A DNA stretch of 64,000 nucleotides. It comes from Geomonas silvestris (lineage in GTDB: Bacteria; Desulfobacterota; Desulfuromonadia; Geobacterales; Geobacteraceae). Position numbers and translations under genes: made by a program. The number at the start of each line of letters is the position of its first letter. The stretch's first letter is position 1. The notes beneath the pieces were generated by a model that was not told where the DNA came from, searched no databases, and saw nothing but the letters and a program-made list of their open reading frames with translations. Where the stretch lies: NCBI RefSeq assembly GCF_014193515.1, contig NZ_BLXX01000003.1, positions 124,001 through 188,000 on the forward strand. Direction: 5' to 3'. This document shows, piece after piece, positions 1 through 7,876 of the stretch.

Positions 1-93
1 CTTCCCCCCCAGGGGGCGGATGTTCTTCCCCGGCACCCCCTTCGACCCTCCGCGGGCCGGGATGACGGCCAGTACCTTCTGGTCATTTACCAT
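1..93 (-). CDS. legF: CMP-legionaminate/CMP-sialate synthase (cytidylyltransferase), N-terminal part only
   Basis: Only the first 31 codons are in the window. They read MVNDQKVLAVIPARGGSKGV and continue PGKNIRPLGGK, the glycine/lysine-rich nucleotide-binding start of the acylneuraminate cytidylyltransferase family (NeuA/LegF/PseF), which activates a nonulosonic acid with CTP. ATG at 93 is preceded by a GAAGGTG ribosome-binding site, and the first 11 bases overlap the end of the upstream ptmE-like gene, so it is the next gene of the same operon. The operon's other genes favour legionaminate over sialate. The family call is firm; the sugar is inferred. Confidence 0.85.
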   Translation of the reverse strand, partial: MVNDQKVLAVIPARGGSKGVPGKNIRPLGGK

Positions 94-1138
94 TGAACAC
101 CTTCGGGTAGTCGAGGTCGGCCCGCTCGAAGTCGTCCATGCGGCCGATGTCGAGCCAGTACTCGTGGATCGGGAACACGGCCGTGGTCCGCTTCTGGTGG
201 ATGAGCCCCTTGAAGACGTCGGGCATGTCGAGGCGCTCGTTACTGGGGATCTGCTCCAGCGCCTCGGGGCTCAAGACGTAGATCCCGGCGTTGACGAAGA
301 AGCGCTGCACCGGCTTCTCCTCGATGCTGGTCAGGCGGTGCTTGTCGAGCTTCACCACGCCGTAGGGGATGTGGTGGTCGTACTCGCGCACGCACATGGT
401 CGCCGATGCCCGGTGCTCGGAGTGGAATTCCAGGAGCTGCTGGAAGTTCACCCTGGTCAAAAGGTCGCCGTTCATGACCAAAAGGGGCTGGGTCGGCTTC
501 TCGGGGAGGAGCCCCAGCGGCCCGGCCGTGCCGAGCTGCTTTTCCTCGTGCAGGTAATCGATCTCGACCCCCCAGCGCGAGCCGTCGCCGAAGTAGTGCT
601 TGATCATCTCGGCGCGGTAGTTGACCGCGATGTAGAAGCGCCTGAAACCGTACTCGGCGAAGCTCTGCAGGATCGTTTCCAGGATCGGCTTGCTCCCCAC
701 CTTCAAAAGCGGCTTCGGGCAGTCGTTGGTCAGCGGGCGCAGCCGGTTCCCCAGGCCCCCCGCCATCAGGATGACGACGTTCTCCCGGGCGCTCGGCTGG
801 ATCAGCTTGTTGAAAAGCTCCAGGCCGGTCACCAGCCCCTGGCTGTCGACGACCGGTATCTGCCGGATCTTGGTGGCTTTCATGATGGCGAGGATGCTCT
901 CGCGGCTGTCGTTTAAGTCGGCGGCGATCGGGTTGTCGTTCATCACGAGCTCGACCGGGCTGTTCAGATCGATCCCCTTCAGGATGGCGCGCCGCACGTC
1001 GCCGTCGGTCAGAGTCCCCAAGAGCTTGCGCTGCGGGCTCACGACCAGGGCGATCTGCAGTCCCGTCTCGTCGATGCTGCGGATCACCTCGATGATCGGC
1101 GTTTGCGGTGCTACCAGTATGCTTTCCCAGTTGCTCAT
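83..1138 (-). CDS. ptmE: CBS-domain nucleotidyltransferase (PtmE-like, glucosamine-1-phosphate guanylyltransferase type)
   Basis: 351 aa. Residues about 1-115 hold two CBS repeats (TDGDVRRAIL; IPVVDSQGLVTG). From about residue 120 comes a sugar-nucleotide transferase domain with the signature VILMAGGLGNRLRPLT, then PKPLLKVGSKPILE and the metal-binding VMNGDLL. In Campylobacter this architecture (PtmE) makes the GDP-amino-sugar from which legionaminic acid is built. Its start overlaps the legH stop in an ATGA, and its end overlaps legF, so translation is probably coupled. A role with a UDP or other NDP sugar cannot be excluded from sequence alone. Confidence 0.8.
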   Translation of the reverse strand: MSNWESILVAPQTPIIEVIRSIDETGLQIALVVSPQRKLLGTLTDGDVRRAILKGIDLNSPVELVMNDNPIAADLNDSRESILAIMKATKIRQIPVVDSQGLVTGLELFNKLIQPSARENVVILMAGGLGNRLRPLTNDCPKPLLKVGSKPILETILQSFAEYGFRRFYIAVNYRAEMIKHYFGDGSRWGVEIDYLHEEKQLGTAGPLGLLPEKPTQPLLVMNGDLLTRVNFQQLLEFHSEHRASATMCVREYDHHIPYGVVKLDKHRLTSIEEKPVQRFFVNAGIYVLSPEALEQIPSNERLDMPDVFKGLIHQKRTTAVFPIHEYWLDIGRMDDFERADLDYPKVFNGK

Positions 1139-1773
1139 CGTTGTGCCTCTCGTGCGGGGACCCCGAACACCGTGACCCCTTCCTTGACGTTGCGCAGCAC
1201 CAGCGCACCTGCGCCCACCGTGCTGCCCCGGGCGATGCTCACGCCCTGTATGACCGTGGCCCCCGTACCGATGTGGACCTCGTCCTCGACGACGACCCCC
1301 CCGGAGAGGGTGACTCCCGGCGCGAGGTGTACGTGGCTGCCGATCCGGCAGTCGTGGTCCACCGAGGCGCGGGTGTTGACGATTGAATTGGCGCCGATGC
1401 GCGCCCCGACCTGCACGACGGCTCCCGCCATGACCTGCGCTCCCATTCCCAGCTCAACGTCGCGCGCCAGGACTGCCGCCGGATGCACCACGCTCGCGAA
1501 ACGGTAGCCCAGGGCCAGGTACTCCTTGAAGAGAGCGGCGCGGCGGGTAAGCGAGCCGACCGAGCCGATGCCGTTCACCAGTTCCACCTCGTCGCAGCCG
1601 AAGCGGCCGGCCTCCCGGTCGCCACCGAGGACCGGTACCCCCAGGATCAGCTCCCCCTTGAGCTTCTCTTCGGCGTCGAGGATTCCCACGACCTGGCGCG
1701 AGCAGAGCAAGAGTGCGTCCAAAAGGACCCGTGCGTGCCCTCCGGCGCCGAGTATCACGACAGGAAGGCTCAC
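1135..1773 (-). CDS. legH: NeuD/PglD-family sugar O- or N-acetyltransferase
   Basis: 212 aa. The N-terminus has a small Rossmann-like nucleotide/sugar-binding fold (VVILGAGGHARVLLDAL) and the C-terminal half a left-handed beta-helix of hexapeptide repeats (IGANSIVNTRASVDHDCRIG, HIGTGATVIQGVSIARGSTV), as in PglD, NeuD and LegH. In legionaminate synthesis LegH acetylates the 4-amino group of the sugar nucleotide. It overlaps legI and ptmE by four bases each (ATGA). The histidine in the VDHDC segment is the expected catalytic base. NeuD-type O-acetylation is the main alternative. Confidence 0.8.
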   Translation of the reverse strand: MSLPVVILGAGGHARVLLDALLLCSRQVVGILDAEEKLKGELILGVPVLGGDREAGRFGCDEVELVNGIGSVGSLTRRAALFKEYLALGYRFASVVHPAAVLARDVELGMGAQVMAGAVVQVGARIGANSIVNTRASVDHDCRIGSHVHLAPGVTLSGGVVVEDEVHIGTGATVIQGVSIARGSTVGAGALVLRNVKEGVTVFGVPAREAQR

Positions 1774-2837
1774 CGGATCACCTCGTCGGGTTGCAGCGCG
1801 GCGGCGCAGGACTGGCCGAGGTACTCCCAGTAGTAGAAGGGGGAGACCCCGGTCCCCGGCCGCTTCACCGCCAGGTTCTCGGTGCTGAACGGTTCCCCGG
1901 CCTCGATGGCGCGCCCGGCCACCAGGGACTTCCTGGCGATGGGGAGGTTCTGCACCTCGCTGGCAGCCGGCGCCTTCCGGGACGATCCCAACGCCTGCTC
2001 GGTGGCGCGGATGGCGAGGACCATCTGCCTAAGCTCGCCGGGCTCCAGGGACGCCTTGTGGTCCGGTCCCGGCAGGGTACGGTCCAGGGTGAAATGCTTC
2101 TCGATGACGCAGGCACCCAGGGCGACAGCCGCGATCGGGACGGCGATCCCTTCGGTGTGGTCCGAATAGCCGACCGGCAGCCCGAAACTGCGCCGCAAGG
2201 TTTTCATCACCTTCAGGTTCACGTCCTGAAGCGGAGCCGGGTATTCGGTGGTGCAGTGCAAAAGGGTCACCTGCTCCCTAAGCGCGGCGTGCCCGGCGGC
2301 GGAATGGTAGGCCGCACGAAACCCTGCCACGCCCGGGCCGGCCAGGCCCAGGTAGCCGAACGCCAGCACCCCCAAGGCGTCCTCGATCTCCCCCAGGGTG
2401 CTCATGCCGGTGGAGAGGATCACGGGCTTGCCGGTCTGCGCCATCCTGAGCAAAAGCGGGGCGTTGGTCAGGTCGCCCGAGGAGACCTTGAGGCAGGGGA
2501 GGGCGAAGCGCTCGGCCAAGAGTTCCACGCTCTCCAGGTCGAACGGGGTGGAGAGGAACTCGATCCCCACCTCGCGGCAGTGCGCGATCAGGCACTCGTG
2601 GGCGCGCTCGTCCAGTTCCAGCTTGCGGATCATCTCGTGCTGCGATTCACAGGCATCGGTGGTCTCGGTCTGGTAGCGGGCCTTGGGCGCCGAGCGCGCC
2701 ACCAGCCGGTCCGCCTTGAAGGTCTGGAACTTGACGGCATCGGCTCCGGCTTTCCGGGCGGCCTCCACGAGCTGTTTCGCCATGGCGAGGGAGCCGTTGT
2801 GGTTCACCCCGGCTTCGGCGATGATGTAGGTCTTCAT
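1770..2837 (-). CDS. legI: N-acetylneuraminate/N,N'-diacetyllegionaminate synthase
   Basis: 355 aa from ATG at 2837. The start YIIAEAGVNHNGSLAMAKQL with ADAVKFQTFKA is the NeuB TIM barrel, which condenses phosphoenolpyruvate with a six-carbon amino sugar. The C-terminus (about 295-355) has the SAF antifreeze-like domain (IARKSLVAGRAIEAGE). Downstream motifs STPFDLESVELL, VILSTGMSTLGEIEDAL and VGYSDHTEGI agree. Fifty bases separate it from legG, the largest gap in this operon. Legionaminate rather than sialate is inferred from the LegB and LegC enzymes encoded upstream. Confidence 0.9.
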   Translation of the reverse strand: MKTYIIAEAGVNHNGSLAMAKQLVEAARKAGADAVKFQTFKADRLVARSAPKARYQTETTDACESQHEMIRKLELDERAHECLIAHCREVGIEFLSTPFDLESVELLAERFALPCLKVSSGDLTNAPLLLRMAQTGKPVILSTGMSTLGEIEDALGVLAFGYLGLAGPGVAGFRAAYHSAAGHAALREQVTLLHCTTEYPAPLQDVNLKVMKTLRRSFGLPVGYSDHTEGIAVPIAAVALGACVIEKHFTLDRTLPGPDHKASLEPGELRQMVLAIRATEQALGSSRKAPAASEVQNLPIARKSLVAGRAIEAGEPFSTENLAVKRPGTGVSPFYYWEYLGQSCAAALQPDEVIR

Positions 2838-2887
2838 AGGCTCTCTTGTCTTGGTACGCCCCGGGTTCTTCCGGCCGATCCGGCCGG

Positions 2888-4054
2888 TCAGGGGGCGGGC
2901 GTCAGGTCGTGAAATCTCTTGACCAGGACCTCGTCGAGCTTCACCTGTTTCAGCTGTTCCTTGATCTTCAGCGCGCTGGCGTCCGCGTCGTAGACCGTGC
3001 TGATCCGCTTGAGTGTCTGCTGGAATTCCGGGCTCAAGGCCTTGCGGATCGCCGCGCCGATGTCGGCGGCCGTCTCTCGGCAGTCGATCACCGAGGAGGC
3101 CCGGCACCGCCCCGCCTGGCGCTCGCCAAGGTTCACCGTCGGTTTCCCGAACATGGGGACTTCGATGAGGCCGCTCGACGAGTTGCCGACCACCAGGTCG
3201 ACCTGGGCCAGGGCGCTCAGGTAGCGCAGCTGCCCCAGGGAGGTAAAGACCGCCGCCCGGGCCGGACGGGCCGCGACGTAGTCGTCGATGAGGCGGGCGA
3301 TCTCTTTGCCGCCGGCGTCGGAATTGGGCTTGGTGAAGATGAGCTTCGCGTCGGGGAACAGGTCCAGGGCGCTCAAGAGCTCCTGCATGGCGGCTTCGGG
3401 GCCCGCGGCGTCCAGGGTGACCGGGTGGTAGGTGACCAGGAAGTTCAGCGCCCCGAGTTCAAAGCCGAGCGACGCCTGCAAGGCGTCCCTCTCCAGCGGC
3501 TTTAGCCTGGCGATCTGTTCCAGGCCGGGAGCGCCGAAGTTGAAGACGCGCTCGGGGCTCTCACCCAGCTGGATGACGCGTTGCCGGTAGGGCTCCGCCG
3601 CTACGAAGTGGAGATGGGCCATCTTGGTGATGGCGTGCCGGATCGCCTCGTCGATGGCCCCCTCGGTGGTCTCTCCGCCGTGGATGTGGGCCACCGGGAC
3701 CCGGGCCACCAGGGCGGCCTGTACCGCCGCCAGGATCTCGTAGCGGTCTCCCAGGACGACCAGGAGATCGGGCGCGAGCCGGTCCAGTGCGTCGGCGAAG
3801 CCGATCACCCCCAGACCGAGGGACTTGGTGACGCCGACCGGGGTGTCGCTCGCCAGCAGCATCTCCACCTTGGCGTCGATCGCGAAGCCGTCCTCCTCGA
3901 TGGCGCGGTAGGTGGAGCCGAATTCGGGGGCGAGGTGCATCCCGGTGGCGACCACCTGGAGCTCGAGCTCGGGATCCTCCGCGATCTCGGTCATGAGCAG
4001 CTGGAGCAGCCCGTATTCGGCCCTGGTGCCGGTGACCACGCAGATCTTACGCAT
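2888..4054 (-). CDS. legG: UDP/GDP-sugar 2-epimerase (hydrolysing), LegG/NeuC family
   Basis: 388 aa from ATG at 4054. The start KICVVTGTRAEYGLL is the NeuC/LegG/WecB signature; HIHGGETTEGAIDEAIRHAI and VVGNSSSGLIEVPMFGKPTV are the usual nucleotide-binding and catalytic segments. It converts the NDP-activated diacetamido sugar into free 2,4-diacetamido mannose-type sugar, the LegI substrate. A GTG five codons earlier (4069) is also open, but the ATG overlaps the legC stop and fits the family N-terminus better. Confidence 0.87.
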   Translation of the reverse strand: MRKICVVTGTRAEYGLLQLLMTEIAEDPELELQVVATGMHLAPEFGSTYRAIEEDGFAIDAKVEMLLASDTPVGVTKSLGLGVIGFADALDRLAPDLLVVLGDRYEILAAVQAALVARVPVAHIHGGETTEGAIDEAIRHAITKMAHLHFVAAEPYRQRVIQLGESPERVFNFGAPGLEQIARLKPLERDALQASLGFELGALNFLVTYHPVTLDAAGPEAAMQELLSALDLFPDAKLIFTKPNSDAGGKEIARLIDDYVAARPARAAVFTSLGQLRYLSALAQVDLVVGNSSSGLIEVPMFGKPTVNLGERQAGRCRASSVIDCRETAADIGAAIRKALSPEFQQTLKRISTVYDADASALKIKEQLKQVKLDEVLVKRFHDLTPAP

Positions 4055-5231
4055 GGGGCGCCCCTGCACCCAGGGCGACGCCGCTTGGGATGTTCAGGAT
4101 GCGCCGCTCCAGGCTCTCCGAAACGGAAAGGTCCATGCGGGGGGCCTCCTGGAACATGGGGAGCCGGTGCATGAGCGTCCAGGCGGGGCGGGTGGTGAGT
4201 CCGGCCGAGTTGGCTGCGGCGAGCACCGCATCGCGCTTATCCGCATGCGTCTCGTCGAGCAAGAGGGTGTTGAGCCAGTAGTTGCTGCGGGAGCCGGCCG
4301 GCTCGCTGAAGTAGCGGATGCCGCGTACCCCGGCGAAGGCCGCGCGGTAGCGCTCGGCGAGGGCGCGCTTGGCGGCCAGGAATCCGGGAAGTTGTTCGAG
4401 CTGGGCGCAGCCCAGTGCCGCGTTCAGGTTGGGCATCCGGTAGTTGAAGCCGACCTGGTCGTGGCTGAATTCCCAGCGGTGCGGCACCTTCGCCGTAGTC
4501 GTCAGGTGCTTGGCCAGTCGTCCCAGTTCCTCGTCGTTGGTGAGGATGGCGCCCCCGCCTCCGGTGGTGATGATCTTGTTGCCGTTAAAGCTGAGCGCCG
4601 CCAGGCAACCGTAGTTTCCGGTGTGGCGCCCCTGGTAGAAGGTCCCCAGGGATTCCGCGGCGTCCTCGATGAGCGCCAGCTTCCAGCGTCGACAGACCTC
4701 CTGAAGCGGCTCCAGGTCGACCGCGTGGCCGAAGGTATGCATGGGAAGTACGGCGCGGATGGGGCGGCCGGTCAGGCGGTTGCGGCACGCGCCGTCGGCG
4801 ATTTCGGCCACCTCGGCGAGGTGTTCGGCGAGTTTAGCGGGGTCGAGACCCAGGGTCGCCTCCGCGCTGTCCGCCAGATGCGGGATGGCGCCGCAGTAGG
4901 CGACGGCATTGGCGGTCGCCACAAAGGTGAGCGCCGGGATGATCACCTCGTCGCCGGCGCGGACCCCGGCGAGCTTGAGGCAGACGTGCAGGGCGGCGGT
5001 GCCGTTCACCACGGCGACCGCGCGCTTCACGCTGGCATATTCGGCCAACTCCTTCTCGAAGCGGTCGACGTAGCTCCCCACCGAGGAGACCCACCGGGTA
5101 TCCAGGCACTCCTTGATGTAGGGCCACTCGTTCCCCTCGAAGCGCGGCTCGTGCAGCTGTACGGGCTCGTCGCTCTTGGGAAGCGCGCTACGGATCGCCC
5201 GGACGATCCCTTCCAGGTCCAGGGCGTTCAT
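4047..5231 (-). CDS. legC: PLP-dependent sugar aminotransferase, LegC type (DegT/DnrJ/EryC1 family)
   Basis: 394 aa. DegT-family features: VVNGTAALHVCLKLAGVRAG, PALTFVATANAVAYCGA, LIEDAAESLGTFYQG, and the PLP lysine region ALSFNGNKIITTGGGGAIL (Lys in FNGNK). It would aminate the 4-keto sugar made by LegB. The N-terminal extension before the fold (about 45 residues, with WPYIKECLDTRWVSSVGSYV) is typical of LegC. The start ATG overlaps the legB stop in an ATGA. The product is cytoplasmic. Confidence 0.88.
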   Translation of the reverse strand: MNALDLEGIVRAIRSALPKSDEPVQLHEPRFEGNEWPYIKECLDTRWVSSVGSYVDRFEKELAEYASVKRAVAVVNGTAALHVCLKLAGVRAGDEVIIPALTFVATANAVAYCGAIPHLADSAEATLGLDPAKLAEHLAEVAEIADGACRNRLTGRPIRAVLPMHTFGHAVDLEPLQEVCRRWKLALIEDAAESLGTFYQGRHTGNYGCLAALSFNGNKIITTGGGGAILTNDEELGRLAKHLTTTAKVPHRWEFSHDQVGFNYRMPNLNAALGCAQLEQLPGFLAAKRALAERYRAAFAGVRGIRYFSEPAGSRSNYWLNTLLLDETHADKRDAVLAAANSAGLTTRPAWTLMHRLPMFQEAPRMDLSVSESLERRILNIPSGVALGAGAPHA

Positions 5232-6244
5232 ATGTTGTAGATCCCTGCCTTGTAGGCCTTCAGGTTCTTGGGATCGCTGAACCAGCGCACCGTCTCTTCG
5301 AGGCCGCGCCGCAACCCCTCTTTCCCGGCGTACCGGGGCTCCCATCCCAAGAGTTCCTTTGCCTTGCGGTTTTCGGCCCAAAGCCGTTCCACTTCGCTTT
5401 TCCCCGGGCGCAGCCGAACCTCGTCGGCCTGGGTTTCGAAGCAGTTCTCTTTGCCCATGATCTCGGCGATCATGCGGGCGGTCTCGCCGATGGAGATCTC
5501 GTAGTTGCTCCCCACGTTGATCACCTCTCCCACGGCACGGTCGCTCTGAGCCGCGGCGATGAAACCGCGCACCGTGTCGGCGACGTAGTTGAAGTCGCGG
5601 GTCGGATGCAGGGAGCCCAGCTTGATCTTCTCGATGCCGCTGGCGAGCTGGGTGACGATGGTGGGGATGACCGCGCGTGCCGACTGGCGCGGACCGTAGG
5701 TGTTGAAGGGGCGGATGATCGCCACCGGGGTGTCGAAGGAGCTGTAGAAGGACATCGCCATCTGGTCCGCGCCGATCTTGCTGGCGGAGTAGGGGGACTG
5801 CCCCTGCAGGGGGTGCTCTTCGGTGATCGGAACGAAGCGGGCGGTGCCGTAGACCTCGCTCGTCGAGGTATGCACCACCTTGGCGACCCCCAGTTGCCGG
5901 GCCGCCTGCACGACGTTGAGGGTTCCCTTCACGTTGGTGTCCAGGTAGGTGTCGGGTGAATGGTAGGAGTACGGGATGGCGATCAGGGCGGCCAGGTGCA
6001 AGACGACGTCGCACCCTTTCATCGCCTCGCGCACCCCGTGCGGGTCCCGGATGTCTCCGGCAAACACGTCCAGCGATTTGAGGACCTCGGGTTCGGCATG
6101 GTCCAGCCAGCCCCAGGAGTTGAACGAGTTGTAGTAGACGAAGGCGCGTACCGAGTGGCCGCGACGCACCAGTTCCTCGGTTAGGTGAGAGCCGATAAAA
6201 CCATCGGCGCCGGTGACCAAAATCTTCTGGTTGGCAAGCTCCAT
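5228..6244 (-). CDS. legB: NAD-dependent sugar 4,6-dehydratase, LegB type
   Basis: 338 aa extended short-chain dehydrogenase. The NAD-binding motif is ILVTGADGFIGSHL near residue 8, and STSEVYG plus YSASKIGADQ supply the catalytic Ser and Tyr-x3-Lys. RPFNTYGPRQ is typical of sugar-nucleotide dehydratases. First gene of the minus-strand operon, preceded by AAGGAC and an 85-base leader from a sigma-54 type promoter. It probably acts on GDP- or UDP-GlcNAc as the first committed step toward legionaminic acid. Confidence 0.9.
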   Translation of the reverse strand: MELANQKILVTGADGFIGSHLTEELVRRGHSVRAFVYYNSFNSWGWLDHAEPEVLKSLDVFAGDIRDPHGVREAMKGCDVVLHLAALIAIPYSYHSPDTYLDTNVKGTLNVVQAARQLGVAKVVHTSTSEVYGTARFVPITEEHPLQGQSPYSASKIGADQMAMSFYSSFDTPVAIIRPFNTYGPRQSARAVIPTIVTQLASGIEKIKLGSLHPTRDFNYVADTVRGFIAAAQSDRAVGEVINVGSNYEISIGETARMIAEIMGKENCFETQADEVRLRPGKSEVERLWAENRKAKELLGWEPRYAGKEGLRRGLEETVRWFSDPKNLKAYKAGIYNI

Positions 6245-6340
6245 GTGGTGGTGTCCTTGGCAAGAAAGGTGAGGCGTTAGATGTTTAAAACCGCCAGCTT
6301 ACCGCGATGAATCCGAGCGGGGAACTGCAGCTCACCTTTT

Positions 6341-6356
6341 TGCAACTGGTATGCCA
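6341..6356 (-). promoter_or_regulatory. Sigma-54 (RpoN) type -24/-12 promoter for the legionaminate operon
   Basis: On the minus strand the sequence TGGCAT-ACCAG-TTGCA matches the RpoN consensus TGGCAC-N5-TTGC(A/T) at all but one position, with the invariant GG and GC 12 bases apart. Transcription would begin near 6330, giving a leader of about 85 bases before legB. RpoN control is common for flagellar genes, which fits a sugar destined for flagellin. The match is seen; activity and the enhancer-binding protein are unknown. Confidence 0.75.
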
Positions 6357-6735
6357 GCCATCTGGAGTCAAAATTTTGAAGGGAACGGGGCTGCCGCGGG
6401 AAGGGAGTCACGGCTACGCCGCGAAACGGGTAGTTGCAGGGAAGATAAGGGAACTCACCTCGGCGTTACGCAAAACATGGCCTGTTTTTTCTAATGTAGG
6501 TGGTGCTTTAAGCGAAGTGGCGTCTGCTTTAGCTTAAAAAAGTGATTCGGCTTCGCCCAAGCCCCGGCAAACAGACCAGGAACGCCTCGCCATGTGTCAT
6601 GCACCGGGCGAGGTAACAAAAAAAGGGGGTGCCAGGGCATTTTGAGCTCCCGTTTTCCCGGCGCGCGAAGCACGTGGTCCACATGAGAAAGGCAATTAAG
6701 CTAAATGCACCGGCAGTTTGCTTAACCACGTCTTC
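6357..6735. other. Long intergenic region with no convincing gene
   Basis: Between the legB promoter and the motB terminator lie about 600 bases without a supported gene; the repeats at 6736-6795 are listed separately. Short open frames here lack ribosome-binding sites and GC-biased codon structure. The motif TTTAGCTTA occurs once at 6528-6536 and once inverted at 6697-6705. The region may hold upstream binding sites for the RpoN activator of the leg operon. Confidence 0.5.
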
Positions 6736-6795
6736 TTTAGCTTAAGTATGGGGATTTTAGCTTATGGGCGGGAATTTTAGCTTAATGGTGGTGGG
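6736..6795 (+). repeat. Three direct repeats of TTTAGCTTA at exact 20-base spacing
   Basis: TTTAGCTTA occurs at 6736-6744, 6756-6764 and 6776-6784, each followed by a G-rich segment (TATGGGGAT, TGGGCGGGAAT, ATGGTGGTGGG), so the units are imperfect 20-base repeats. Two further copies lie upstream, at 6528 (direct) and 6697 (inverted). A spacing of two helical turns suggests repeated binding of one protein to one DNA face. They lie about 400 bases upstream of the leg operon's RpoN promoter, in enhancer range. Confidence 0.7.
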
Positions 6796-6945
6796 CATCG
6801 GCTCAGGTACAGGGAGGTTCGGCTTAGCTTCGGCGGGGTTTGGCCTGATGCGCAGCATGGTCGCTTACCTGCCGGGGCGCCTGGCCTAGGTGCGCGGGTT
6901 TACGTGTTACCTGGCGGCCCTCACGAGAGAATCGCCGATCATCAG

Positions 6946-6980
6946 AAAAAAAGCCAGGCCGTGTGATGTCGGCCTGGCTT
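6946..6980 (-). terminator. Rho-independent terminator after motB
   Basis: A perfect 10-base stem, AAGCCAGGCC (6951-6960) against GGCCTGGCTT (6971-6980), with a 10-base loop, followed on the minus strand by TTTTTCTGAT. It lies six bases beyond the motB stop and ends the flbD-motA-motB transcript. Confidence 0.92.
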
Positions 6981-6985
6981 CACTA

Positions 6986-7876
6986 TCAATTGCTGGTTGC
7001 CGTGCCCGGCGGGGCCGGGGCTGGGTTGGCTGCGGGGGGGATGCCGGTTGCCGGTTCGCCACCACCCGCGCCGCTGGTCGTGGAGCCGGTTACCGGGTTG
7101 CCGATGGGGGGCAGGTTCACCGGAGGCTCGGATTTCTCGCTTGCTTCGGAGAGCAGCACCAGGTCGACCCTGCGGTTCTTTCTCCTCCCCTCATCGCTAG
7201 TGTTCTCCGCGACCGGATGGTACTCGCCGTAGCCGGCCGCCGACAGCTGGGTCGGCTCGAAGTCCTGGCGCAGCATGTATTGCAAGAGGTTTGTGGCACG
7301 CGCGGTGGAGAGCTCCCAGTTCGAGGGGAACGCGGCGGAACGCATCGGCACGTTGTCGGTATGCCCTTCCACGCGGATGTTGTTCGAGTAGCTGGAGAGT
7401 GACTCCATCACGTCGTTAAGCAGCGTGTAGGAGGAGCGCTTCACCGTGGCGCTCCCCGAGTCGAAGAAGCCGGCTTCCCTGAGGCTCACCACCAGGCCGC
7501 GCTGATCGATGCTGACGCCCACCTTGTCCTGGGCCCCGATCTTCTGAAGATAGGCTTCCAGCGCGGCCTTGACCGACTTGAACTCCTCTTCGCGGGCGCG
7601 GACCTTGCCCCGCTTGTAGGGAGGGGGGGTCTTCTGCACGGCCGGGATGATGTTCATCGAACCGGCCTCGATCACGCTCGGCTTGGAGGACGGGGACTGG
7701 CTGTACCCGAAGGAGTCGCGCATGGAGGCCATGACCTCCTCGACCTTCTTCTTGTCGGTCTGGCTCATGGCGTAAAGGGTAACGAACACGGCGAATAACA
7801 GCGTGATGAAGTCCGCGTAGGAGACCAGCCATCGTTCGTGGTTCGGTTCCTTCTCGTGTTTTTGCTTTTTCGCCAT
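6986..7876 (-). CDS. motB: Flagellar motor stator protein MotB
   Basis: 296 aa. A short basic N-terminus precedes one transmembrane helix with the proton-channel aspartate at residue 22 (SYADFITLLFAVFVTLYA). The OmpA-like peptidoglycan-binding domain covers about 130-250 (VEGHTDNVPM, STARATNLLQYML, RRKNRRVDLVLL). A proline/glycine-rich tail of about 50 residues follows. With MotA it forms the stator anchored to the cell wall. The motA stop TAG directly abuts the motB ATG, implying translational coupling. Confidence 0.95.
   Translation of the reverse strand: MAKKQKHEKEPNHERWLVSYADFITLLFAVFVTLYAMSQTDKKKVEEVMASMRDSFGYSQSPSSKPSVIEAGSMNIIPAVQKTPPPYKRGKVRAREEEFKSVKAALEAYLQKIGAQDKVGVSIDQRGLVVSLREAGFFDSGSATVKRSSYTLLNDVMESLSSYSNNIRVEGHTDNVPMRSAAFPSNWELSTARATNLLQYMLRQDFEPTQLSAAGYGEYHPVAENTSDEGRRKNRRVDLVLLSEASEKSEPPVNLPPIGNPVTGSTTSGAGGGEPATGIPPAANPAPAPPGTATSN

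Noticed and set aside
20..916. Long open frame on the plus strand opposite the ptmE-like gene (and many similar antisense frames in the GC-rich part)
   Set aside because: Codon structure mirrors the real gene, there is no ribosome site, and the translation is low-complexity Gly/Val/Leu/Arg. Typical antisense shadow.
4055..4069. GTG start five codons upstream for legG
   Set aside because: It would lie inside legC without its own ribosome site; ATG at 4054 matches the family N-terminus.
6563..6640. Possible cyclic-di-GMP (GEMM) riboswitch
   Set aside because: GGCAAACAGACC and GGAACGCC recall the motif, but the core GAAA tetraloop receptor and spacing are missing and no gene follows in a sensible position.
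6736..6795. CRISPR array
   Set aside because: Repeats are only 9 bases with 11-base spacers, too short, and no cas genes are near. No CRISPR array was seen anywhere in the window.
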